DNA of 46,785 bases from Pseudomonadales bacterium (GTDB lineage Bacteria > Pseudomonadota > Gammaproteobacteria > Pseudomonadales > Azotimanducaceae). The notes under the pieces are model-generated. The model was not told the origin of the DNA. It did no database searches and saw only the letters and a list, made by a program, of their open reading frames with translations. The translations under genes and the position numbers were made by a program. Every line of letters starts with the position of its first letter. The stretch's first letter is position 1. Of this stretch, positions 1 through 9,146 are shown piece after piece. The DNA is taken from assembly GCA_022825925.1 (NCBI GenBank), contig JAJDVW010000149.1:1-46785 (forward strand). Direction: 5' to 3'.

Positions 1-1
1 C

Positions 2-136
2 TACCTCCAGTCCATGGCCCTGCAGGGCTACAACCCCATCGCCGCCATACAGATCGCCCTCAACGGCAACGCCGCCGACATGGTCGAGCAGCCGCCCCAC
101 GACGCCACGCCCGATCAGGCGCAGGGGGGCGAGTAG
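2..136 (+). CDS. C-terminal 44 residues of an unidentified protein (partial)
   Basis: Frame 2 is open from the window edge to TAG at 134-136. It encodes a fragment beginning YLQSMALQGYNPIAAIQIAL and ending in an acidic, Gln/Pro-rich tail. Codon use is GC-rich like its neighbours, so it is probably the true end of a gene. I do not recognise the family from this much. The stop lies 4 bp before the inverted repeat at 141-165. Confidence 0.45.
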   Translation, partial: YLQSMALQGYNPIAAIQIALNGNAADMVEQPPHDATPDQAQGGE

Positions 137-140
137 TTAC

Positions 141-165
141 CTACTAATTTGAAACGAATTAGTAG
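141..165. repeat. Perfect 9-bp inverted repeat abutting a truncated Fic gene
   Basis: CTACTAATT (141-149) and AATTAGTAG (157-165) are exact reverse complements around a 7-base spacer, TGAAACG. The stretch is AT-rich in a GC-rich setting. The open Fic frame resumes at 170, four bases later. The core TAATTTG-AAA-CGAATT closely matches the core of the repeat at 33934-33963, which sits beside a second Fic fragment. It could be an operator, a recombination or deletion boundary, or a weak terminator for the upstream gene; no T-run follows. Confidence 0.75.
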
Positions 166-169
166 TTGA

Positions 170-748
170 TTGGTCATGCTCCACTTCATGATCGGCTACG
201 AACACCCCTTCGTCGACGGCAACAGGCGGACGGCACGGGCGCTCTTCTACTGGTCGATGGCCCGTGCCGGGTACTGGTTGACCGAGTTCCTCTCGATTTC
301 GACCATCATCCGCAGGGCGCCCGCCCAATACGTGCGCGCCTACGTCTTCTCGGAGACGGACGACAACGACGCCACCTACTTCCTGGACTACCACCTGCGG
401 GTGGTCCTCGGGGCGATCCGCCAACTCCACGCGTTTCTCGCGCGCAAGGCCCGCCAGATGCGCGAGGTCGATCGGCTGCTACGGGGGCCGGGCGCGGACG
501 GATTGAACTATCGGCAGCGGGCGCTGCTCGCGCACCTGCAGCGTCATCCCGACGGTTCCTACACCATCGAAAGCCATCGACGTTCGCACAACGTCACCCA
601 TCAGACCGCCCGCAGCGATCTCCTGAAGCTGGCGGAGTCGGGACTGCTCGAGCGTGGCAAGCGCGGACGGACCTTCGTCTTCCACGGGCCGCCAGACTTC
701 GAAGTGCGTCTGAAGAACCTGGTCGCGATGGAGCCCGGGCCGCGTTAG
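170..748 (+). pseudogene. 5'-truncated Fic/AMPylation protein with C-terminal winged helix
   Basis: The frame opens at a TTG and immediately enters the Fic core helix. Full-length family members have a further ~150-200 residues before this point, and these are absent. The signature reads HPFVDGNRRTAR, so the second Gly of the family motif HPFxxGNGR is replaced by Arg, which should damage the nucleotide-binding loop. The region around residues 60-100 is helical. Residues ~115-170 (RQRALLAHLQRHPDGSYTIE onward) look like the winged helix common at Fic C-termini. The second Fic fragment at 33565-33930 is homologous to this half. An AMPylator is not expected to work without its N-terminus; a free DNA-binding half could still be made. 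Confidence 0.7.
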
Positions 749-769
749 TTCACTGGCGCATCGGCTCGG

Positions 770-1666
770 TTACCCGTCTCCGGCCTTCGGCTCGACGAGA
801 AGCTGAATGCTGGAGAAGTCGAGGCCGCCCGCGTCGTTCACCTGCCGGTGCAGGCGGTAGAGGTTGCGGGCGAGCGACCCCATGGCCACCGGCGTACCGC
901 TCTCGGTCGCGGCGTCGAGGGCGAGTTCAAGGTCCTTGATCATGAGATCGACCAGGAAGCCACCCTCGTAGCCACGGGAGGCGGGCACGCCTTCCATGAT
1001 TCCCGGCCACGGGTTGTAGGCGTTGAGCGGCCAGTTGCCCCCCGACGAGCGCTGCATGATGGCCGACAGCGTCGCGGGGTCGAGGCCGCCGGCGGCGCCG
1101 AGCGCGAGCGCCTCGGCGGTGGCCGTCATCTGCGCCGCCAGCAGCATGTTGTTGCACACCTTGGCCGTCTGCCCCGCCCCGGGTCCGCCGGCGTGGAAGA
1201 CGTTCGCGCCCATCTGCTCGAGCAGCGGACGCACGCGCTCGAGGACGGCGGCTTCTCCGCCCACCATGAAGGTCAGCGTGGCGTTTTCCGCGCCGGCCGT
1301 GCCGCCCGACACCGGGGCGTCCAGCATGTCGATGCCGCGCTCCGCGGCCCGTGCCGCGACGGTGCGCGCCGTGGCCGGAGCGATGGTCGAGCAGTCGATG
1401 ACCGTGGCGCCGGGGTCGATGACGTCGAGCAGGCCGTCGTCGACGTAGAGTCCGCGCACGTGTTCGCTCGCCGGCAGCATGCTGACGACGACCTCGGCAT
1501 CCGTCGCGGCCGCCCGGGCCGATCCCGCCGCGGCGGCCCCGGCGGCGACACAGGCCGCGACCAGGGCGGCCACCAGGTCGTGCACGGCCACCTCATGGCC
1601 CGCGGCCGCCAGGTTCCTGGCCATCGGACCGCCCATGTTGCCGACGCCGATGAATCCGACTCTCAT
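770..1666 (-). CDS. mmsB: 3-hydroxyisobutyrate dehydrogenase
   Basis: This NAD-dependent enzyme oxidises 3-hydroxyisobutyrate to methylmalonate semialdehyde in valine catabolism. The 298-residue protein opens with the Rossmann motif GFIGVGNMGGPMA, has the substrate-binding segment DAPVSGGTAGAENATLTFMV near residue 120, and carries the catalytic-Lys segment GAGQTAKVCNN near 170. Length matches the family. The ATG at 1664-1666 overlaps the upstream hydrolase stop as ATGA, so the pair is translationally coupled. It is the last gene of the operon, tail-to-tail with the Fic remnant. Confidence 0.95.
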   Translation of the reverse strand: MRVGFIGVGNMGGPMARNLAAAGHEVAVHDLVAALVAACVAAGAAAAGSARAAATDAEVVVSMLPASEHVRGLYVDDGLLDVIDPGATVIDCSTIAPATARTVAARAAERGIDMLDAPVSGGTAGAENATLTFMVGGEAAVLERVRPLLEQMGANVFHAGGPGAGQTAKVCNNMLLAAQMTATAEALALGAAGGLDPATLSAIMQRSSGGNWPLNAYNPWPGIMEGVPASRGYEGGFLVDLMIKDLELALDAATESGTPVAMGSLARNLYRLHRQVNDAGGLDFSSIQLLVEPKAGDG

Positions 1667-2751
1667 GTTCCCGTCCTCCCGAGATCGAACAGGGGATTGC
1701 TCTCCCAGGGCGGTTCGAAGTGCGCGAGCACGTGCGCGTGCGCGCCGTCGCTCCGCCACCGCGGCGCGCCGTCCTTGTCCACGATCAGCGCGCGCACCCC
1801 TTCCGCGAAGTCGCCGAACCGCGCGCAGCGGCTCGCGATCGTCATCTCCATGCGGAAGCAGTCCGCGAGATCCAGGGCCGGCGCCCGGCGCAGTTGCTCG
1901 CAGACGATGCCAACGGTGGTCGGGCAACCCCCGCGCATCGTCGCGAGGCCACGCGCATACCAGTCGCCGGCGCCGGACAGCGTCTCCAGCGCGGCCCGCG
2001 CGCCGGCCGCATCGGCCGGAATCTCCGGCAGCGCCTCCGCGATGACCGGCTCCGCCGATTCCAGGCGCCCCGGCTTGAGCGCGGGGCTCGCGTCGAAGGC
2101 CCTGTCGGGGTCACCGTCCGCGGCGACGAGCGCAGCCACGGGGTCGCACTCGTTGCCGGCGAAGTGCGTCCCGAGGCCCGCGTAGAGCGCGTCCGCGGCA
2201 TCCATCCGCGTGCCGGTCGCGCCCAGGAACAACCCCAGGTGCGGCGGGAGACCCCGCAGGATCCACGTGGCGCCCGCGTCCGGGAACAGGCCGATCGTCA
2301 CTTCCGGCATCGCGATGCGCGTCGTGGGGGTGACCACCCGGACCGCGGCGGCGGAGTAGAGGCCGAGCCCCCCGCCCATGACGAAGCCCCGGCCAAACGC
2401 CACGACGGTCTTCGGAAAGGTGTGGATGCGGTAGTCGAGCCGGTACTCCGCCTCGAAGAAGCGGTCCGGGGTGTCGTCGACCGTCGCCCCGGCCGCGTGG
2501 TTCTTCACCATCGCCCGATACAGGTCCTGGATGTCGCCGCCGGCGGAGAAGGCGCGCTCGCCCGCGCCCTTGAGGAGCACGCATGCGACGTCCTCGCGGC
2601 CCGCCCACAGCACGAGTTGCGCATCGAGCGCGCCCGCCATCGGCAGGGAGAGGGCGTTGAGGGTCTCCTCCGAGTCGAGGGTCGCCACCGCCAGGCACCG
2701 GCCCGCCGCGAGCGGCGCCTCCTCGAACCGGATCCGGGCCGGGTCCGCCAT
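1663..2751 (-). CDS. 3-hydroxyisobutyryl-CoA hydrolase
   Basis: It hydrolyses 3-hydroxyisobutyryl-CoA to free 3-hydroxyisobutyrate, the substrate of the next gene, mmsB. The 362-residue protein is a crotonase-fold member of the HIBCH type: an oxyanion-hole segment FSAGGDIQDLY near residue 70, GFVMGGGLGLYSAA near 120, and the HIBCH hallmark MPEVTIGLFPDAGATW near 145 with its Glu and Asp. It is longer than ordinary enoyl-CoA hydratases (~260), as HIBCH enzymes are. Its ATG shares one base with the stop of the upstream hydratase (TGATG). Substrate is inferred from motif and operon. Confidence 0.93.
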   Translation of the reverse strand: MADPARIRFEEAPLAAGRCLAVATLDSEETLNALSLPMAGALDAQLVLWAGREDVACVLLKGAGERAFSAGGDIQDLYRAMVKNHAAGATVDDTPDRFFEAEYRLDYRIHTFPKTVVAFGRGFVMGGGLGLYSAAAVRVVTPTTRIAMPEVTIGLFPDAGATWILRGLPPHLGLFLGATGTRMDAADALYAGLGTHFAGNECDPVAALVAADGDPDRAFDASPALKPGRLESAEPVIAEALPEIPADAAGARAALETLSGAGDWYARGLATMRGGCPTTVGIVCEQLRRAPALDLADCFRMEMTIASRCARFGDFAEGVRALIVDKDGAPRWRSDGAHAHVLAHFEPPWESNPLFDLGRTGT

Positions 2752-3542
2752 CAGCCGTTGACCCAGCGCGGCGGCCGTTTCTCGAGGAACGCGTTCACGC
2801 CTTCCTGCTGGTCGGCCGTGTCGAAGAGGTCCACGAACGCGTCGCGTTCGGGCTGATACGAGGCCGCGATGGAGGAAGAGCGTCCGAGCTGGATCAGGCG
2901 CTTGCAGGAGGCGACCGCCGGCGGACTCTGGCCGGATACGCGCTCGGCAAGGGCGAGGGCGGTGTCGAGAGCGGCGCCCGTCTCCACCACTTCCTCCACC
3001 AGGCCGATCCGCACCCCGGCGTCGGCGTCCACGCGCTCGCCGCAGAGGATCATGCGCTTGGCCCATCCCTCCCCGACCAGCCAGGCGAGGTTCTGCGTGC
3101 CCCCGCCGCACGGCAGCAGGCCCACCGACGCCTCCGGCAGGGCCATGGACGCCTGGCGCTCCGCGATGCGGATGTCGCAGGCCATGGCGCATTCGAGGCC
3201 CCCGCCCATGGCGTAGCCGTTGATCGCGGCGATGGTCACGCCCCGGAACGCGGCGAGACGCTCGAACGCCCGCCCGAACGCCGCGGCCATTCCGCCGGCG
3301 ACCGCCTTGTCGCCGGCGGCGAACACCTTGAGGTCCGCCCCCGCCGAGAAGAACCGCGCGCCGGCGCCGGTGACGACGATCGCGTACACCTCCCGGTCCG
3401 CTTCGCAGTCGTCCACGAGGTCGGTGAGCGCAGCCAGGTTCTCCTGGTCCCAGGTGTTCGCCGGCGGGTTGTCGATGGTCACGAGCACGGTGCGCCCGCG
3501 CACCTCCGCCCGCAGCTTGTCGGATTTCGATTCGATGGTCAT
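2751..3542 (-). CDS. Enoyl-CoA hydratase (methacrylyl-CoA step)
   Basis: This 263-residue crotonase probably hydrates methacrylyl-CoA to 3-hydroxyisobutyryl-CoA. The oxyanion-hole motif RFFSAGADLKVF lies near residue 65. Both catalytic glutamates expected of true hydratases are visible, in AMGGGLECAMACD (near 115) and LPEASVGLLPCGGGTQ (near 140). It starts at ATG 3540-3542, 85 bp after the acyl-CoA dehydrogenase, with a purine-rich GGAGAG just upstream. The stop overlaps the hydrolase start by one base. The hydratase call is firm; the methacrylyl substrate rests on context. Confidence 0.92.
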   Translation of the reverse strand: MTIESKSDKLRAEVRGRTVLVTIDNPPANTWDQENLAALTDLVDDCEADREVYAIVVTGAGARFFSAGADLKVFAAGDKAVAGGMAAAFGRAFERLAAFRGVTIAAINGYAMGGGLECAMACDIRIAERQASMALPEASVGLLPCGGGTQNLAWLVGEGWAKRMILCGERVDADAGVRIGLVEEVVETGAALDTALALAERVSGQSPPAVASCKRLIQLGRSSSIAASYQPERDAFVDLFDTADQQEGVNAFLEKRPPRWVNG

Positions 3543-3627
3543 GGGGGGACTCTCCTTTCGCCCTGGTTCGCGCCCTGGCGCCTGTCTGGCGCTTCTTCGG
3601 CGCTTTTTCCGCCCGGAGGGGCCGCCG

Positions 3628-4800
3628 TCAAACCAGCTCGACCGCCTGCTCCATCAGCAGCCGGCGCGAGATGATGACGCGCATCACCTCGTTGGTGCCC
3701 TCGAGGATCTGGTGCACGCGCGTGTCGCGCACGTGGCGCTCGAGGGGAAACTCCTTGAGATACCCGTAGCCGCCGTGGAGCTGCAGCGCCTGGTTGCAGA
3801 TGTCGAACCCCGCGTCGGTGGCGAAGCGCTTGGCCATCGCGCAGTACATCGTCGCTTCGGGGTCTCCGTGGTCGAGCTTCCACGCGGCCATGCGCACCAT
3901 GTTGCGGGCGGCCACGAGGTCGGTGGCCATGTCCGCCAGCCGGAACTGCAACCCCTGGAAGCCGGCCAGCGGCTGGCCGAACTGGCGCCGTTCGCGCAGG
4001 TACGAAGACGCTGCGTCGAAAGCCGCCTGGGCCGTGCCCACCGAGCAGGTCGCGATGTTGATGCGGCCGCCGTCGAGGCCCCGCATGGCGATCTTGAAGC
4101 CCTCCCCCTCCGTGCCGAGCCGGTACGCCGCAGGCACCTCCACGTCGTCGAAGACGATCTGTCGCGTCGGCTGGCTGTTCCAGCCCATCTTGGCTTCCTT
4201 GCGGCCGAAGGACACGCCCGGGCTGTCCGCGGGCACGGCGAAGCTGCAGATGCCGCCGGCGCCCTCGTGGACGCCGGCGCGGTCGGAGAGCCGCGCCATC
4301 ACGACGAGCACGTCCGTGTCCCCGCCGCCCGAGATGAACGCCTTGGTCCCGGTCAGCCGGTAGCAGTCGCCGTCCTTGCGCGCGACGGTCCGGAGCGAGG
4401 CCGCGTCGGACCCGGCGTTGGGCTCGGTGAGACAGTAGGACGCCAGCCGCCCGCCCGAGACGAGCCCCGGTCCGAACGTCGTCTTCGCGTCCTCCGACCC
4501 GAAGGCGGCAATCATCCAGAGCGCCATGTTGTGGATCGTGATGTACGCCGTGGTGGAGGTGCAGCCGCGGGCGAGTTCCTCGAGGACGATGCTCGAGTCG
4601 AGCCGCGGCAGCCCCATGCCGCCGATGGACTCCGGCGCGTACAGGGCGCAGAACCCGAGCGCGCCGGCCCGCTCGATCGCATCCTTCGGGAACACCTGGT
4701 CGGCGTCCCAGCGCGCCGCATGCGGCGCGAACTCCCGGTCGCTGAACTCCCGTGCCGTGTCCCGAAACGCGCGCTGGTCCGCCGTCAGGCCGAAGTTCAT
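3628..4800 (-). CDS. Isobutyryl-CoA dehydrogenase (acyl-CoA dehydrogenase family)
   Basis: This FAD enzyme should oxidise isobutyryl-CoA to methacrylyl-CoA. The 390-residue protein has the ACAD layout: helical N-domain, CLTEPNAGSDAASL near residue 130 (flavin/substrate contact), GTKAFISGGGDTD near 160, and a C-terminal domain with RRQFGQPLAGFQ, LQLHGGYGYLKEFPLER and the active-site segment LEGTNEVMR near 370 whose first Glu is the expected base. The ATG at 4798-4800 shares one base with the mmsA stop (TGATG). Substrate is inferred from the operon, since short-chain ACADs are hard to separate by sequence. Confidence 0.93.
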   Translation of the reverse strand: MNFGLTADQRAFRDTAREFSDREFAPHAARWDADQVFPKDAIERAGALGFCALYAPESIGGMGLPRLDSSIVLEELARGCTSTTAYITIHNMALWMIAAFGSEDAKTTFGPGLVSGGRLASYCLTEPNAGSDAASLRTVARKDGDCYRLTGTKAFISGGGDTDVLVVMARLSDRAGVHEGAGGICSFAVPADSPGVSFGRKEAKMGWNSQPTRQIVFDDVEVPAAYRLGTEGEGFKIAMRGLDGGRINIATCSVGTAQAAFDAASSYLRERRQFGQPLAGFQGLQFRLADMATDLVAARNMVRMAAWKLDHGDPEATMYCAMAKRFATDAGFDICNQALQLHGGYGYLKEFPLERHVRDTRVHQILEGTNEVMRVIISRRLLMEQAVELV

Positions 4801-6284
4801 CAGCGCAGCCGGATCGTCATCTCGGGGCCCTGCGAGGGCGCGTCCTGGAACCAGCGGGCGGTCACCGTCTTCGTCTCCGTGTAGAACTTCACCGCCTGCT
4901 TGCCGTAGGCGTGCTGGTCCCCGAAGAAGGACTGCTTCCACCCGGTGAACGAGAAGAACGGCAACGGCACCGGGATGGGAACGTTGATGCCGACCTGGCC
5001 CACGTCGATCTCGTGCTGGAAGCGCCGCGCGGCGGCACCGCTGGCCGTGAAGATCGACGTGCCGTTCCCGTAGGGATTGGCGTTGACGAAGCGGATCGCC
5101 TCGTCGAGCGTGTCGACTGCGGACGTCACCAGCACCGGGCCGAAGATCTCGTCGCGGTAGATGGACATGTCCGGGGTGACGTCGGCGAACAGCGTCGGGC
5201 CGACCCAGTTGCCGTCCGGGTACCCGTCCACCGTGCAGTCGGAGCCGTCGAGCAGCAGCGCAGCCCCCTCGTCCCGGCCGCGGCCGATGTAGTCGAGGAT
5301 GCGCGCCCGGGCCTGCGGCGTGATCTGCGGCCCGTACCCGGCGCCGTCGTCGTCCCAAGCGCCCGGCCGGACCGCCGCCATGGCGTCGCGCAGCTCCGGC
5401 AGCCAGTCCGCGCTCTCGCCGACGAACACCGCCGCGCTGATGGCCATGCAGCGCTGTCCGGCCGCCCCGCAGGAGGCGCCCACCAGGTTCGAGATGACCT
5501 GGTCCCGGTCCGCGTCCGGCATGACGACCAGGTGGTTCTTGGCGCCGGCCATGGCCTGCACCCGCTTCAGGTTCTGCGTCCCCGTCCGATAGACGTACTG
5601 CGCCACGGGCACCGAACCGACGAACGACACGGCCCGCACGTCCGGGTGGGCCAGCAGCGCGTCGACCTGCTCCTTGCCGCCGTGCACGAGTTGCACCACG
5701 CCCGGCGGCGCGCCGGCTTCGACGAAGAGCTCGATGAGCCGGTTCGGGGTCATCGGGTCCTGTTCGGAGGGCTTCAGCACGAACGTGTTCCCGCAGGCGA
5801 TGGCCAGCGGGAACATCCACAGCGGAATCATCGCGGGGAAGTTGAACGGCGTGATGCCCGCGCACACGCCGAGCGGCTGGACGAGGCTGTAGGTGTCGAT
5901 GTCGTGCGCCACGTTCTCCACGGTCTCGCCCATCATCAGGCTCGACACGTTGCAGGCGTACTCGACGACCTCGATGCCGCGCCAGACGTCGCCCTTCGCG
6001 TCGGCGAAGGTCTTGCCCGTCTCGGCCGAGACGATCTTGGCGATGTCGTCCTGGTGCCGCTTCAGGAGCGCCTGGTAGTTCATCATCAGCCGCGCGCGCT
6101 CCGGCGTCGGGGTCTCCCGCCAGGTCCGGAACGCATCCAGCGCGCTCGCGACCGCGCGGTCGATCTCGTCGGGGGTCGCGAAGGGCACTTCCGTGAGCAC
6201 GTTCTGGGTGGCGGGGTCGGTCACCGCGAGCCGTTCGCCCGCGCCGTCGACGAACTCGCCGTCGATGAATAGCGGTAGTCCCAT
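4800..6284 (-). CDS. mmsA: Methylmalonate-semialdehyde dehydrogenase (CoA-acylating)
   Basis: It converts methylmalonate semialdehyde to propionyl-CoA with NAD and CoA, ending the valine route. The 494-residue protein is an aldehyde dehydrogenase with [19 protein letters not shown] near residue 145, the GSVPVA nucleotide loop near 225, and the catalytic Cys in [11 protein letters not shown] near 285. The C-terminal [15 protein letters not shown] is typical of MMSDH. The start ATG (6282-6284) follows a very strong AGGAGGAGGAAG ribosome site. First gene of a five-gene operon running to mmsB. Confidence 0.96.
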   Translation of the reverse strand: MGLPLFIDGEFVDGAGERLAVTDPATQNVLTEVPFATPDEIDRAVASALDAFRTWRETPTPERARLMMNYQALLKRHQDDIAKIVSAETGKTFADAKGDVWRGIEVVEYACNVSSLMMGETVENVAHDIDTYSLVQPLGVCAGITPFNFPAMIPLWMFPLAIACGNTFVLKPSEQDPMTPNRLIELFVEAGAPPGVVQLVHGGKEQVDALLAHPDVRAVSFVGSVPVAQYVYRTGTQNLKRVQAMAGAKNHLVVMPDADRDQVISNLVGASCGAAGQRCMAISAAVFVGESADWLPELRDAMAAVRPGAWDDDGAGYGPQITPQARARILDYIGRGRDEGAALLLDGSDCTVDGYPDGNWVGPTLFADVTPDMSIYRDEIFGPVLVTSAVDTLDEAIRFVNANPYGNGTSIFTASGAAARRFQHEIDVGQVGINVPIPVPLPFFSFTGWKQSFFGDQHAYGKQAVKFYTETKTVTARWFQDAPSQGPEMTIRLR

Positions 6285-6288
6285 GGTC

Positions 6289-6330
6289 TTCCTCCTCCTC
6301 CGGCCCTCCTCCTCCTCGGGTCCTCGTCCT
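6289..6330 (-). promoter_or_regulatory. mmsA: Doubled Shine-Dalgarno-like polypurine leader of mmsA
   Basis: On the minus strand two GAGGAGGAGG-type blocks lie in a row. The block at about 6289-6300 is correctly placed for the mmsA ATG. A second at about 6306-6318 is too distant to be a ribosome site for that start, and further GAGGAC repeats lie upstream. It may be a ribosome standby region or a slippage-prone polypurine tract. Confidence 0.4.
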
Positions 6331-6346
6331 CGGGCCCCGGCTGCCG

Positions 6347-7063
6347 TTACTCCACGTCGAACCAGTCGATGGGCGCGTGCCCGCGCTGCACCAGGTACCG
6401 GTTCGCGCTCGAGAAGTGCCGGCAGCCGAAGAACCCCCGGTTCGCCGACAGCGGCGACGGGTGGGGGGCCCGCAACACCAGGTGGCGGCGGGCATCCACC
6501 ATGGCGCCCTTGCGTTGAGCATAGCTGCCCCAGAGCATGAATACGACGCCTTCCCGCTCCCGGTCGATCACCTCGACGATGCGGTCCGTGAAGGACTCCC
6601 AACCCCGCCCCTGGTGCGAATTGGCACGCCCGCGCACCACGGTGAGGACCGCGTTCAGCAGCAGCACGCCCTGGCGCGCCCAGGACGCGAGACAGCTCTT
6701 GCCTTCGGGCACGCGCCCGCCCGCCCGGCCTCCGGGTACGCCGTCGTCCGACATGTCGTCGTCGATCTCGCGAAAGATGTTCACGAGGGACGGCGGGCGC
6801 TCCACCCCGGACCGTACCGAGAAGCAGAGCCCGTGCGCCTGGCCCGGGCCGTGGTAGGGATCCTGGCCGATGATGACGACCCGTACACGCTCCACCGGCG
6901 TGAGGTCGAGGGCCGCGAACATCTCGCTGCCCCGCGGATAGACGACCTTGCGGGCCTCCCGCTCCGCGAGCAGGAACTCCCGCAGCTTCTGCATGTAGGG
7001 CTTGTCGAACTCGGCGAGCAGCGCCGCCTTCCACGACGCCTCGAGCACCACGCGATCAGTCAT
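6347..7063 (-). CDS. ung: Uracil-DNA glycosylase, family 1
   Basis: It removes uracil from DNA to start base excision repair. The 238-residue protein has the water-activating motif [14 protein letters not shown] near residue 65, the [11 protein letters not shown] segment, and the minor-groove loop [14 protein letters not shown] near 205. Compared with E. coli Ung, the loop between the two halves is rewritten with a Gly-rich stretch ([16 protein letters not shown], near 110). It begins 63 bp after the ptuB stop on the same strand, so it may be partly co-transcribed with the defence cassette. Confidence 0.97.
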   Translation of the reverse strand: MTDRVVLEASWKAALLAEFDKPYMQKLREFLLAEREARKVVYPRGSEMFAALDLTPVERVRVVIIGQDPYHGPGQAHGLCFSVRSGVERPPSLVNIFREIDDDMSDDGVPGGRAGGRVPEGKSCLASWARQGVLLLNAVLTVVRGRANSHQGRGWESFTDRIVEVIDREREGVVFMLWGSYAQRKGAMVDARRHLVLRAPHPSPLSANRGFFGCRHFSSANRYLVQRGHAPIDWFDVE

Positions 7064-7126
7064 GCCCCGCTCCTACTTCGGCTCGCACTCATGCCAGCAG
7101 CCCTTACCCTCGTCGCACCCGCAACG

Positions 7127-7813
7127 TCAGACCCCCAAAGCAGTACGGGCCACAGGGTCGCCGCGACTGTCGAAGCAGGAACCCGGCGTTCCCGGGAACA
7201 CGCGAATCAGCCTGAGTTTCACGGGCGGATACTCGGCGAATACAGACAGCCACACCGACAGGAAGCCCAAGCCGCGCGCCACATCCAGAACGAAACGGAG
7301 AGCCTCATCGGTCTGGTTCAAGCTCTCGTACCGCTCACGACAGAACTCCGCCGTGCTCCACGCCTCCTCACGCTGACGCCAGCGGGCATCTCTGAGTGCA
7401 GGCTTGGGAAAGCCGGTGGCCTGGTGCCGATCCAGGCCGACCAGATCGACCAGCGATCTCGCCCGTTGACGCAGACGCCCGCGAAGCGAGGTAGCGACCT
7501 CCGCGAAGCCGCCCTTGGCGTAGGTGATCGCGAGCAGCGTATTGTGCCGATCGGGCCATAACGTGTCCTGATCCGGAATGTCCTTGAGCAACTTGACGGA
7601 GTTGCAGTTCGAGCAACTTAGCAGGAAGTTGTCCCAGTCCAACTCGCGGTCCTCATGGAACTCCTTCGGCGCCTTGTGCTCCACGGCCAGACCGATGGGC
7701 AGTCTCCTCTCGCAGTAGCTGCAGTATTTGCCAAGCCTGGCTTCCAGGTCGCCTGCCGCCTGCCGGTAGTCCGTGTACTGCCTTGGCGCCGCCCCCTTCT
7801 CAATCGGCCTCAC
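7127..7813 (-). CDS. ptuB: PtuB-like HNH endonuclease of a Septu defence system
   Basis: Predicted nuclease effector of a two-gene ATPase/HNH anti-phage system. The 228-residue protein starts VRPIEKGAAPRQYTDY, a typical opening for this HNH family. It has two Cys pairs framing the HNH core: YCSYCERRLP near residue 31, VEHKAPKEF near 43, and LLSCSNCNSVK near 65. The GTG at 7811-7813 is preferred because an ATG at 7855 only adds an out-of-family extension read from the ptuA 3' end. It overlaps the ptuA stop by 14 bp, indicating coupling. The family is firm; phage defence is inferred from partner and neighbours. Confidence 0.85.
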   Translation of the reverse strand: MRPIEKGAAPRQYTDYRQAAGDLEARLGKYCSYCERRLPIGLAVEHKAPKEFHEDRELDWDNFLLSCSNCNSVKLLKDIPDQDTLWPDRHNTLLAITYAKGGFAEVATSLRGRLRQRARSLVDLVGLDRHQATGFPKPALRDARWRQREEAWSTAEFCRERYESLNQTDEALRFVLDVARGLGFLSVWLSVFAEYPPVKLRLIRVFPGTPGSCFDSRGDPVARTALGV

Positions 7814-9146
7814 TACCACCCGTCCTCGCCATCGCCTCCAGACGCAGAATCGCATCGACGCCCGGGCTCCGAGAGTATCGTTCGGCGGCTCTCCGATACC
7901 TCGCTTCCGCTTCGAGCAAGTCGTCGTTGACCTCGCCTCCTGCCTCCCGGAGCAACGAGAAGTAGCGGCCGGTCGCTGCGGACAGTTCCTCCGCCCGGGC
8001 GCCCCGTTGTGGGCACGGAACGTCCTGAACGTCCTCGATGATGTCCTCGATCGGCCGGTCGGAATACTCCGCCCGCAACTCCGTCTCCCCGAGCAGACGC
8101 AGTTCGCCTTCGTCGAGGGACTGAATGATGAAGGGGGAATGGGACGTGCAGACGAACTGCATCCGCGGGAACGTGTCCTTCAGGTCCCCCACCACCCGGC
8201 GTTGCCACTTGGGGTGGAGGTGCACGTCCAGCTCGTCGATGAGTATCAGGCCCGGTGTCTGCTCCAGAACGCTCGGGACGTCGGTCGATCCACCCGCCTC
8301 GGCGACCAGATGGGCGTTGTGGGTCACTGCCTTGATGGCGATGTCCGCCACCATGGACACCATCATCTGCTGACCGGCGCTGAGGTTCGAAAAGGGCTGA
8401 CCCGCGCCTCCAAACGAAACGACAAGCTCGCTCCGGTCGCCATCGAACCACAGGTCGTCGGCAGTCTCGAGACACCCGAGGACGGCCTGCTTCACAACTT
8501 CGTACCCCGGTCGCCAACGCCCCCTTCGACTGGCGGACGCCACGGCCTCGCGCTGAAACCAGTACTGGAGGTCAGTGGTGCGGATTCTCTCCTCGAAACA
8601 GTCGTAGAACGCGTCCCAACGCCGCGCCGGCGCGCCGGGCTTGGTCGGACGCCCGTTGCGGTTCCGGTCGCGAGCGGGGAGCCATCCGCGTCCCGCACCG
8701 TAGTAGGCGACCACCGGCGTGAGCACATCCTCACCCACAGTGGCCCGGCGAAAGTGGTCCCTTATGGCCGCGACGGCTTCGCGAGCATCGGCGTTCGTCG
8801 TCCTCGTGCCGCCCTCGCGTATCTGCCGCCGCCAACTGAGCTCACGCCCACAGAGTTCGCCGTACGCATCGATGATGACCGGACGGCATTCGAGAAACTG
8901 GCGCCGATCGCCTTCCTGCCTCGACGCGAGGCGAATCTCCTTGTGCAGAATGCTCCTGCGGCTGTTGAGCAACGTGGAGTCCGGCAACTCGACCAGCCAT
9001 ACCCCCGCGGCCACGGCCAGCGCATCCAGGACCGAAGTCTTGCCGGAGCCGTTGTCGCCAGCCACCAACGTAAATCGTGGATGGAGCGCCAACGTTTCGT
9101 CTTCAAAGCACTTGAAGTTCCGCATCCGGACGTTGCGAATCCTCAC
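7800..9146 (-). CDS. ptuA: PtuA-like AAA/ABC-type ATPase of a Septu defence system
   Basis: A SMC/OLD-like ATPase that should sense infection and license the HNH partner. From the GTG at 9144-9146 it has 448 residues: RMRNFKCFEDETL at the N-terminus, Walker A GDNGSGKT at 30-37, an ABC-signature-like NLSAGQQMMVSM near 250, Walker B LILIDELDVHLHP near 300, and the switch region CTSHSPFIIQSL near 330. A longer open frame reaches 9269, but those extra residues have no ATPase homology and run into the control region shared with mcrB. The C-terminal ~110 residues are helical and less conserved. OLD-family ATPases look similar; the adjoining ptuB decides the call. Confidence 0.83.
   Translation of the reverse strand: MRIRNVRMRNFKCFEDETLALHPRFTLVAGDNGSGKTSVLDALAVAAGVWLVELPDSTLLNSRRSILHKEIRLASRQEGDRRQFLECRPVIIDAYGELCGRELSWRRQIREGGTRTTNADAREAVAAIRDHFRRATVGEDVLTPVVAYYGAGRGWLPARDRNRNGRPTKPGAPARRWDAFYDCFEERIRTTDLQYWFQREAVASASRRGRWRPGYEVVKQAVLGCLETADDLWFDGDRSELVVSFGGAGQPFSNLSAGQQMMVSMVADIAIKAVTHNAHLVAEAGGSTDVPSVLEQTPGLILIDELDVHLHPKWQRRVVGDLKDTFPRMQFVCTSHSPFIIQSLDEGELRLLGETELRAEYSDRPIEDIIEDVQDVPCPQRGARAEELSAATGRYFSLLREAGGEVNDDLLEAEARYRRAAERYSRSPGVDAILRLEAMARTGGSEAD

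Noticed and set aside
141..165. Palindrome as an ordinary rho-independent terminator of the first gene
   Set aside because: The stem is AT-rich and no U-tract follows; its shared core with the repeat at 33934 points to another role, though a terminator is not excluded.
3220..4884. Long plus-strand open frame of 554 codons
   Set aside because: It is antisense to the hydratase and acyl-CoA dehydrogenase genes, is His/Arg/Ala-rich without motifs, and is a normal by-product of high GC.
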